This document shows positions 57,453 to 64,000 of a stretch of 64,000 nucleotides of DNA, one piece after another. The notes under the pieces are model-generated. The model was not told the DNA's origin, made no database searches, and saw nothing but the letters and a program-made list of their open reading frames with translations. Position numbers and translations under genes: made by a program. Numbering within the stretch: position 1 is the stretch's first letter; each line of letters starts with the position of its first letter. The stretch covers positions 3,348,001-3,412,000 of the forward strand of contig NZ_JACCBD010000001.1 of the NCBI RefSeq assembly GCF_013409595.1, given 5' to 3'. Source of the DNA: Leucobacter aridicollis. GTDB taxonomy: Bacteria; Actinomycetota; Actinomycetes; Actinomycetales; Microbacteriaceae.

Positions 57453-60400
57453 CTAATCGAGCAGCGCGTCGAGGCCTGGCGCACGCTCGGCGAGGCCGTG
57501 CCGCTCCGCCCGCACCGAAATCGACTGCTCGCGCAGCAGCGTCAGGAGTTCGACGGGGCCCGCCATCGTCACGGGCTCGGCCCAGAGGGCGGCCCGGTCG
57601 AGCCCGCCCATCCATTCCGCAACGCGAACGCGTTCGCCACCGATGAGCCGCACCCGCGCCGCGTCAGAACCACCAGGGCCGCGCGGCCCCTCGGCTGCGA
57701 GCCGCTCAAGCCAGTGCTCGTCGCGTTCGAGGGAGACGTCGATGCCCTGCGAGGCGAGAAGGTCGCTGACGGCCTGCGGCAGCACGACGCCAGTCGAGAC
57801 CGCAACGGGTGCGCGCACGAGCAGCGCGGCAGCGAGCACCCTGACGAGCCCGGCGAGCGCCCCGTCCTCTGCCAGCCGCACCTGCACCACGACCGGGGCC
57901 GTGCGGAGGGCGTTGCGCTCAATCCCGAGCCCGATGCCATCGGCGATCGCGCCAAGGTCCGTCTGCCAGGTGAGCTGGTCGGCGAGCGCCGCCCTGCGGA
58001 GCTCATCGAAGTCTTCGTAGTCGAGCGCGGGCTGCGCGGCCTCGATGAGCAGCGCGACCTCAGGCGCGAGACCCCTGAGGTGCAGGGTGTCGCTGCGCTG
58101 CCCCGAGCGCCGCTCCCAGGATCCCTGCGCGACGAGCCAGTGCGGGCCGCCGCCGAGCGCTGGCAGCCCCATGACCGCGTCGTTCCAGCCGCCGAACGGC
58201 TGCCGCTCGACCCGTGCTGCGCTGCTCGCCCGGTTCACCGACACCGAGGCCGCCTCGATGCCCGCGAGCCAGGATCGGACTTCGCCGTCATCCCACGACT
58301 GGATGGCGGCGACGGCACCGCTGCCCGCGGCGTTCTGCTGCGATACTGCCTCGCCGAGCAGCTGGGCGGTGCTGATCCCGATGACGGGGAGCCCGCGGGC
58401 GTCGTCCCAGAACGGTGACCCTGGTGCCACGCCGAGTCGCACTCCGGGCCGCCACAGCAGCCCCTCGTCGTCGAGCTGCTCGGGGGCCACGAGCCATTCC
58501 TCGCCCGGCGCGAGTTCCGTGAGCGCGGCGAGGCCTGCCGCACTCGGGGCTGCGGGGAGCGGACCGATATCGAAGGCGAGCGGGTCGTCGCCGAGCGGTC
58601 GCGCCGAATCGCCGACGCGGAGGCGCCGCACGGCGTCGGCGAGCGCGCTCCGGAAGCCCCGAGAACGGGCGACGCTCGCGAGCAGGACGACCATGTTTGT
58701 GCTGCCGAGCGACGTCTGCGCGCCGCGGAAGGCGGAGTCGATAATGTCGGGGATCGCCCGCTCCCGCTCGGCGGATGGGGTGACGAGCACCGAACCTCGC
58801 GCCGTGAAGTGGCCCTCGACGCGGAGGTCTGGGCGGTGCCGGGCGAGCGCCCGACCGAGCTCGCGCTCACCGAGCACGACTGCGCGGTCGACGTGCGGGC
58901 TCGCGCCGAGCTCGGCGAACGCCTCGTCGCCCGCGACGCTCACCGTTTCGACCGCGCCGGGGGTGAGCCCGCCGACCTCCCACTCCTCGACGCAGGACGT
59001 TGCCGCGTCGAGCATGCCGGGCGAGACGGCCCAGAGCGCGCCCGCGCCGCTGCCGAGCACTGCAAGGACCGCAGCGGCCTGGGTCGCGAGCGGCGCCGTG
59101 AGGTCGCCGACCACGAGTACGAGCCTGTCGGGCACAAACGTCGCGCCGCGCACCACGCGGAGCCCGTCAGCGAGCTGGGCGGCGTACCGAGCGGAGTCGA
59201 TGATGTGGTTGACCGCGGCGTCGAGCTCTCGCATCGGCGCGCCGGTGCTCGCGGCGAGGTCCGTGATGAGGCGGTCGCGGGCCGCCGCGGTAGCGAGCGC
59301 GACGCGGCGGAGCCTGACGGCGCGGCCCTCGTGCCGGAGGTCCGACCAGCGCTGCGCTGCCTCGCGCGCGGCGGTCACGGCGGCATCAGGATCGAGGTCT
59401 GCCTGCGTCAACGCGATGGTCTCGTCGAGCCGTTCGCCGCGCAGCGCGATCTCGCCGGCCTGTCGGAGCAGCCCGCGGGCCCACTCCCGGTTCGCGGCAA
59501 GGCTGCCGTCGGTCGGCGGCTCGTTCGCGAATCCGGTGCGCGAGACGACCGGGATCGCGTGCTGCGGCGCGACGGCCTCGAGCACGACCTCGCCGGTGGC
59601 GTTGCGCGCCAGGCCGAGCACGGCGGCGGTCAGGCCGCCGGTGTCGTGGGTCGCCGGCTCGTCGGGGGCGCGGTAGAAGAGCGCGCTGTCGCGCTCCGTC
59701 GGATCCCACTCGCGGGCGCGCTGCTGCGTTCGGTGGCTCGCCGCGGGCGGTTCGGCGGCGAGTGCGATGGCGTCGCGGAAGACCTCGGCGGACACGTGGG
59801 TCGGTTCAGGATCGGCCGCCTCAGCGAGGAGCCCGACGAGGTACCCAAGGACCTCCGCGTACTCCCCCTTCGGGGTGACTGGCAACCGCAGTCGCACATC
59901 CGGCACGCCGTGCTCGTCGTTCACGAGCGCGGCGGCGAGCCCCGGCGCGAGACCGCACCTGAGTTGGAGCCCGAACAGCCTGTCCGAGCCGAGCTCGGTC
60001 GCAGCGGCGACGGTCGCCGCAGCGACGAGCGGATCCTCTGTGGCGATAACCGGTCGCAGCACCGACGCACGGCTCGGCTGCAGCGCGACCTCGATGAGCC
60101 GCAGAAGCTGGGCCGTGCGCTCGGTCGTGTCCTCGATGACGGCGACGGGCAACCCGCTCTGGATCGAGGCGACCCGCTCGGCCGCCGCGACATCACCGAG
60201 TCCGATCACGACGTCGACGGGCGCGCCACCGTCGGCGACCCGCCGGCGCGCGAAGCGGTGGATCGCGGCATAGGTTTCCCACGAGTCGGGGAGCTCAGCG
60301 AAGAGGCGCACCCCGACCTCGAGCCTGTCGAGTTCGGAGCAGCCGAAGGCGCGGGTGAGAAACTCAGTCAGCCGCTTCGCCCAGATCGTGTCGCGTGGCT

Positions 60401-61094
60401 CGATGACGAGCCGCACGCCGTGTTCGAGCGCCGCTTCGAGAATCGGGCGCGCCCGCTCGATCGCGAGCGTGAGGTCCGCCTCGATGCTCCACTCGTCGGC
60501 GCCAGGGGCGAGACGCGCAGGATCAAACGCGAGCTCCCGAACGGCAGGGTGTGCCGCGAGGGTGAGCAGGCGTTCGACCTCACGCTTGCCGCCGGACTCG
60601 CCGAACACCTGGGCGCCATGGAGCGCGACGAGCACCGAGTTGCCCCGCTCCCGGTGGGCCCGGATCGCCTCGGTGAGCGCGGTCATGCGCCCGGCGAGCT
60701 TGAGCTGGAGCAGCACGTCGGGAAGCCTGCCGAGGAGGTTCTTGCGCGCCGCGGGCCGCACAACCCACGGCAGCCCGAGCGAGGCGACGCCGCCGGCGCG
60801 AAGCAGCAGCCTGTCGCGCGTTGGCATGCTCTCGGGCAGTTCGCCCCGCGAGACGCCGCGCAGCCCGACGGCCGCGGTAAACGCGTCGGAGGTCCCGAAC
60901 AGCGAATCGACGAGACGGCGGGTGAAGTCGAGACTTTCGGGGCTCGTCGCGAGCTCACCGAGCAGGCCGCCGCGTGGCGTGTGCTGGCCGTCACCGCCGG
61001 CCGTGGACACGCTCTCCCAGGCGCTGACGCGCTCGTGCGCGGCCTCTGCGACAGACTCCCACACCGACACGACGTTCACCTGCTCGTCTCTCAT
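57453..61094 (-). CDS. PutA homologue (proline dehydrogenase / P5C dehydrogenase) with both active sites apparently lost
   Basis: 1213 residues, normal length for actinobacterial bifunctional PutA, uninterrupted and with normal high-GC codons. The order is intact: PRODH barrel (about 130-430), linker, ALDH domain (about 480-980), C-terminal domain. GGAPVDV, RPDLR, VNRASS and RQPFGGW (963-970) align well. Key residues differ: the FAD/catalytic block RLVKGA reads VIGLGD (296-301), the substrate motif YLxRRLxEN reads YLVGLLAEA (418-426), the ALDH catalytic Glu is His 762 and the catalytic Cys of GQKCSA is Leu 796. It should catalyse neither step of proline oxidation. A regulatory, scaffold or nucleotide-sensing role is possible; which is unknown. 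Confidence 0.78.
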   Translation of the reverse strand: MRDEQVNVVSVWESVAEAAHERVSAWESVSTAGGDGQHTPRGGLLGELATSPESLDFTRRLVDSLFGTSDAFTAAVGLRGVSRGELPESMPTRDRLLLRAGGVASLGLPWVVRPAARKNLLGRLPDVLLQLKLAGRMTALTEAIRAHRERGNSVLVALHGAQVFGESGGKREVERLLTLAAHPAVRELAFDPARLAPGADEWSIEADLTLAIERARPILEAALEHGVRLVIEPRDTIWAKRLTEFLTRAFGCSELDRLEVGVRLFAELPDSWETYAAIHRFARRRVADGGAPVDVVIGLGDVAAAERVASIQSGLPVAVIEDTTERTAQLLRLIEVALQPSRASVLRPVIATEDPLVAAATVAAATELGSDRLFGLQLRCGLAPGLAAALVNDEHGVPDVRLRLPVTPKGEYAEVLGYLVGLLAEAADPEPTHVSAEVFRDAIALAAEPPAASHRTQQRAREWDPTERDSALFYRAPDEPATHDTGGLTAAVLGLARNATGEVVLEAVAPQHAIPVVSRTGFANEPPTDGSLAANREWARGLLRQAGEIALRGERLDETIALTQADLDPDAAVTAAREAAQRWSDLRHEGRAVRLRRVALATAAARDRLITDLAASTGAPMRELDAAVNHIIDSARYAAQLADGLRVVRGATFVPDRLVLVVGDLTAPLATQAAAVLAVLGSGAGALWAVSPGMLDAATSCVEEWEVGGLTPGAVETVSVAGDEAFAELGASPHVDRAVVLGERELGRALARHRPDLRVEGHFTARGSVLVTPSAERERAIPDIIDSAFRGAQTSLGSTNMVVLLASVARSRGFRSALADAVRRLRVGDSARPLGDDPLAFDIGPLPAAPSAAGLAALTELAPGEEWLVAPEQLDDEGLLWRPGVRLGVAPGSPFWDDARGLPVIGISTAQLLGEAVSQQNAAGSGAVAAIQSWDDGEVRSWLAGIEAASVSVNRASSAARVERQPFGGWNDAVMGLPALGGGPHWLVAQGSWERRSGQRSDTLHLRGLAPEVALLIEAAQPALDYEDFDELRRAALADQLTWQTDLGAIADGIGLGIERNALRTAPVVVQVRLAEDGALAGLVRVLAAALLVRAPVAVSTGVVLPQAVSDLLASQGIDVSLERDEHWLERLAAEGPRGPGGSDAARVRLIGGERVRVAEWMGGLDRAALWAEPVTMAGPVELLTLLREQSISVRAERHGLAERAPGLDALLD

Positions 61095-61138
61095 GACCCC
61101 ACTCTAGGGCTGGCTCCTCGCGAAACCCCGTGAACACG

Positions 61139-61176
61139 CGAACGCCCCGCGCACCTTTCGGCGGGCGGGGCGTTCG
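61139..61176 (-). terminator. Terminator of the ABC-importer substrate-binding gene
   Basis: 12-bp stem CGAACGCCCCGC (61139-61150) with 61165-61176, just beyond the stop of the substrate-binding protein and before the PutA-like gene. Confidence 0.75.
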
Positions 61177-61193
61177 AACCGGAGACTCCGGAG

Positions 61194-62186
61194 TTATTCG
61201 ACCTTTTCGGCCTCGGCGAGGATCGCCTCGGGGATGGTTGCGCCCATCCGCTCCGCGGCCCCCTCGTTCACGACGTACGCGAACTCGTTCGACACCTCGA
61301 CTGGCATGGTCGCAGGGTCAGCGCCCTCGAGCACCTTCAGCGCCATCTCGCCGGTCTGGTAGCCGAGCTTCGTGTAGTCGATGCCGAGCGTGATGACCGC
61401 GCCGCTCTCGACGGTGCCGGCCTCTGCGCCGATGACGGGGATCTGCTTGTCTTCAGCGACCTGCACGAGCGATGCGATGCCGGCGACGACCATGTTGTCG
61501 GTCGGCACGTAGATCGCGTCGACGTCTCCGAGCGCCTCGGTTGCCGCGGCGATGTCGTTCGCCGTGGTGACGGTCTTCGTGACGACCTCGAGCCCCAGCG
61601 GGCCAGCTGCCTCGGTCACGGCATCGACCTGCACCTGCGAGTTGACCTCGCCCGATGCGTACACGATGCCGACCTTCTTCGCGCCGGGGGCGACCTCCTT
61701 GAGCAGCGCGAGCTGCGCATCGAAGGGCGCGAGGTCGCTGGTGCCGGTGACGTTGCCGCCGGGCGCCTCGTTCGACTCGACGAGCTGGCCCTCGACCGCG
61801 TCGGTGACGGCGGTGAAGAGGATCGGCTTGTCGGTGATTGCCTGTGCCGCGGTCTGCGCAGCGGGCGTCGCCACCGCGAGCACGAGGTCGAGGTCTGAGG
61901 AGGCAAAGCCCTGCGCGATGGTGACGGCGGTCGCCTGATCGCCGTTCGCGTTCTGATCGTCCCACTCGACGTCGACGCCCGCGTCGTCAAACGCCTGCTT
62001 GAAGCCGGCGGTGGCTGCGTCGAGCGCGGGGTGCTGCACGAACTGGCTCACACCGATCTTGTACGAGGCCTTCGCCTCATCACCCGAGTCGGTTGCGGCG
62101 GGGCTGGAGCAGGCGCTCAGCGTGAGCGCAGCGGCGGCGAGGCCGGCGAGCGCGATGCCTGAGCGGCGGAACGAGGTCAGTCGCAT
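61194..62186 (-). CDS. ABC transporter substrate-binding lipoprotein (TrpX/YvfK type)
   Basis: 330 residues from the ATG at 62186, giving a lipoprotein signal (SFRRSGIALAGLAAAALTLSAC, lipobox LSAC). A periplasmic-binding-like fold follows, with IGVSQFVQHPALDAATAGF near 45, PILFTAVTDAVEGQLV near 125, KKVGIVYASGEVNSQVQ near 165 and IYVPTDNMVVAGI near 215: the ABC_sub_bind (TrpX) group, linked in other bacteria to tryptophan or purine-like substrates. Third gene of the importer cluster with ATPase and permease upstream; the 165-bp gap before it may hold a second promoter. Confidence 0.89.
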   Translation of the reverse strand: MRLTSFRRSGIALAGLAAAALTLSACSSPAATDSGDEAKASYKIGVSQFVQHPALDAATAGFKQAFDDAGVDVEWDDQNANGDQATAVTIAQGFASSDLDLVLAVATPAAQTAAQAITDKPILFTAVTDAVEGQLVESNEAPGGNVTGTSDLAPFDAQLALLKEVAPGAKKVGIVYASGEVNSQVQVDAVTEAAGPLGLEVVTKTVTTANDIAAATEALGDVDAIYVPTDNMVVAGIASLVQVAEDKQIPVIGAEAGTVESGAVITLGIDYTKLGYQTGEMALKVLEGADPATMPVEVSNEFAYVVNEGAAERMGATIPEAILAEAEKVE

Positions 62187-62351
62187 AGTAAAACGGTCCT
62201 TCGTGAATGTGCCGCTGCAACACCGCAACGGCAGGGGAAAACGGCAAGGGCTTTGCTGTTTCCAGCATCGTACCCCGGGAGCCCCACCCGCTCACTCGCA
62301 CTGCGGTGCAACAGTTACGGAAACGAGACGGGGCGTGGCAGAGCGCGGGCG

Positions 62352-63143
62352 CTACGCCAACAGCGCGCGGTCGTCGAAGCTCGCGCCCTTGATCTTCGCG
62401 AACTCCGCGAGCAGCATCGGCACGGTGAGCTTCGACTTCTCCTCGGCGTTCGCCTCGAACACGATCCGGCCCTCGTGCATCATGACGAGCCGGTTGCCGA
62501 GTGTGATCGCCTGCTCCATGTTGTGGGTCACCATGAGCGTCGTGAGGTTGCCCTCCGAGACGATGCGCTCGGTGAGCGTCGTCACGAGCGCGGCGCGCTG
62601 AGGGTCGAGCGCTGCCGTGTGCTCGTCGAGCAGCAGGATCCGCGGCTGGGTGAACCCAGCCATGAGCAGCGACAGCGCCTGGCGTTGACCGCCGGAGAGC
62701 AGACCAACCTTCGCGGTGAGGCGGTTCTCGAGCCCGAGTTCGAGCGACTCGAGCTCAGTGGCGAACGCCTCGCGGCGGGCCTTCGTGATGCCGCGGTGCA
62801 GCCCGCGGCGCTTGCCGCGCTGCAGGGCGAGGGCGAGGTTCTGCTCGATGGTGAGGTCGGGCGCCGTGCCAGCCATCGGATCCTGGAAGACGCGGCCGAC
62901 GTAGCGGGCACGCTTGAATTCCTTCAGCTTCGAGACGGATGCGCCGTCGATCCTGATCTCGCCCGCGTCGATCGGATAGCGGCCCGAGATCGTATTCAAC
63001 AGCGTGGACTTCCCCGCGCCGTTGGAGCCGATCACCGTGACGAAATCGCCCTCGGCGAGCTCCAGATTGAGGTCGACCAACGCGCGGCGCTCGTTGACGG
63101 TGCCGGCGAAGAACGTCTTCGAAATGTTCGCGATACTCAGCAT
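62352..63143 (-). CDS. ABC transporter ATP-binding protein
   Basis: 263 residues. Walker A GSNGAGKSTLL (about 38-48), Q-loop FQDPMAGTAP near 90, signature LLSGGQRQALSL (about 148-159; S-G-G-Q), Walker B ILLLDEHTAALDP (about 169-181) and switch His near 205 (VTHNMEQA). All motifs are intact. The gene begins two bases after the permease stop. It powers the importer with the permease and the TrpX-type binding protein. Confidence 0.94.
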   Translation of the reverse strand: MLSIANISKTFFAGTVNERRALVDLNLELAEGDFVTVIGSNGAGKSTLLNTISGRYPIDAGEIRIDGASVSKLKEFKRARYVGRVFQDPMAGTAPDLTIEQNLALALQRGKRRGLHRGITKARREAFATELESLELGLENRLTAKVGLLSGGQRQALSLLMAGFTQPRILLLDEHTAALDPQRAALVTTLTERIVSEGNLTTLMVTHNMEQAITLGNRLVMMHEGRIVFEANAEEKSKLTVPMLLAEFAKIKGASFDDRALLA

Positions 63144-63145
63144 GA

Positions 63146-64000
63146 TTACGCTCCCGTCGTCGCGGCCGGCGCCGGCTGGGTCAAGGTGTCGGAGCGCTTG
63201 TTCCCGCGGTTCTTGAACGACGGGATGCGCTTCAGGAAGCCCCAGCGCGGCAGCAGCAGCGCCGCGATCACGAGCAGGGCGGTCATGAGCTTCATGTCGT
63301 CCTGGTTGAAGCCGATGCGCAGCGCGCCGAAGATGATGATGCGGTACAGCACCGCGCCGACGACCACCGCGAGGGTGGCGAGCCAGATCCAGCGCTGCCC
63401 GAGGAGCGCCTGGCCGAGGATCACGGAGGCGAGCCCGACGAGGATCACGCCGATGCCCATGCTGATGTCGGCGACGCCGTTGTACTGCGCAATGAGCGCG
63501 CCCGCGAGGCCGACGAGGCCGTTCGAGAGCGACAGGGTGAGGATCTTCATGCCGTCGGTGTTCACGCCGAACGAGCGGATCATCTGCTCGTTGTTGCCCG
63601 TCGCCTGGATCGCGAGGCCGAGATCGGTCGACAGGAACCAGTCCACGAGCAGCTTGATCGCGAACACCACCACGAGGAAGATCAGCACGACATACCAGGT
63701 CTTGCCCATCCAGCCGGCCTCACGCAGCGGGCTGATGAGCGTCTCCTCGCGGAGGAACGGGAGATTTGATTTCCCCATGATGCGCAGGTTGATCGACCAG
63801 AGCGCGATCATCGTGAGGATGCCGGCCAGCAGCCCGTCGATCTTGCCCTTCGTGTGCAGGATGCCGGTGATCGCGCCCGCGATCATGCCCGTGACGCCGC
63901 CCGCGAGCGTCGCCAGCAGCGGACTCTGGCCCGCGTGGATGAGGGCGGCTGCGGTCGCGGCGCCCGTCGTGAGGCTGCCGTCGACCGTGAGATCCGGGAA
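63146..64000 (-). CDS. ABC transporter permease (partial, runs past window end)
   Basis: The frame is open to the window edge, where codons read FPDLTVDGSLTTGAATAAAL, the conserved N-terminal block of branched-chain/TrpY-type permeases, so the start is outside. Seven or more hydrophobic segments are visible in the part present, ending with a basic tail (KRIPSFKNRGNKRSD). Partner of the ATPase, 2 bp away. Its N-terminus is missing by truncation only. Confidence 0.88.
   Translation of the reverse strand, partial: FPDLTVDGSLTTGAATAAALIHAGQSPLLATLAGGVTGMIAGAITGILHTKGKIDGLLAGILTMIALWSINLRIMGKSNLPFLREETLISPLREAGWMGKTWYVVLIFLVVVFAIKLLVDWFLSTDLGLAIQATGNNEQMIRSFGVNTDGMKILTLSLSNGLVGLAGALIAQYNGVADISMGIGVILVGLASVILGQALLGQRWIWLATLAVVVGAVLYRIIIFGALRIGFNQDDMKLMTALLVIAALLLPRWGFLKRIPSFKNRGNKRSDTLTQPAPAATTGA

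Noticed and set aside
58809-61133. A 774-codon plus-strand frame
   Set aside because: Antisense to the PutA homologue, whose frame aligns over its full length.

Overview
The window is a 64 kb piece of a high-GC Gram-positive chromosome. Third codon positions are strongly G/C biased, and the rRNA operon, the bifunctional-type dCTP deaminase, the CopD-CtaG fusion, the sortase-type cell-wall proteins and the leaderless-type promoters all point to an actinobacterium. The gene set is most like Microbacteriaceae, perhaps Leucobacter. That placement is an impression; the complete 16S gene at about 21.4-23.0 kb would settle it.

Left part (1-17.5 kb): a truncated asparagine-synthetase-like gene whose glutaminase nucleophile is Ser instead of Cys; a MarR regulator divergent from a DHA2-type MFS exporter with a palindromic operator between them; then a cell-surface locus. 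This locus has a 7.4 kb adhesin gene (14 DUF11 modules), a large LuxR-type ATPase regulator and a 'choice-of-anchor A' surface protein. Two small hydrophilic proteins, a Mug-type uracil/thymine DNA glycosylase and a lipase-like hydrolase follow.

Middle (17.6-40 kb): a complete rrn operon on the minus strand (16S-23S-5S with promoter and terminator); an exported alpha/beta hydrolase; a ribonucleoside salvage cluster (LacI regulator, nucleoside hydrolase, MFS transporter, ribokinase) with two AAGCGCTT operators; a lower-GC island carrying an RCC1 beta-propeller LPxTG protein with 219-bp near-identical repeats; tRNA-Met and tRNA-Thr; a YhgE/Pip protein translationally coupled to an MmpL/RND permease and controlled by a divergent TetR with two palindromes in the shared promoter.

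Right part (40-64 kb): dCTP deaminase, an SRPBCC protein, an Orn/Lys/Arg decarboxylase-like PLP enzyme, a CopD-CtaG fusion, a DUF1361 membrane protein, an APC permease, a DUF2804 protein, a GH114-like lipoprotein, a MarR-controlled VOC dioxygenase/NADP reductase pair next to a methyltransferase, a solitary HsdR-N-like nuclease of lower GC, thymidine kinase beside a DnaA-box-like cluster, tRNA-Tyr, an ElaA-type GNAT protein, a DUF402 protein, a full-length PutA homologue in which both active sites look destroyed, and an ABC importer of the TrpX type that runs off the window end.

Most unusual items: the intact PutA pseudoenzyme, the AsnB-like protein without its Cys nucleophile, the surface-adhesin/LuxR locus with regularly spaced Cys pairs, the degenerate ABC-ATPase-like tail on the RND permease, the lone restriction-type nuclease, and the DnaA-box cluster away from any dnaA gene. 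No CRISPR array, complete insertion sequence or prophage was seen.
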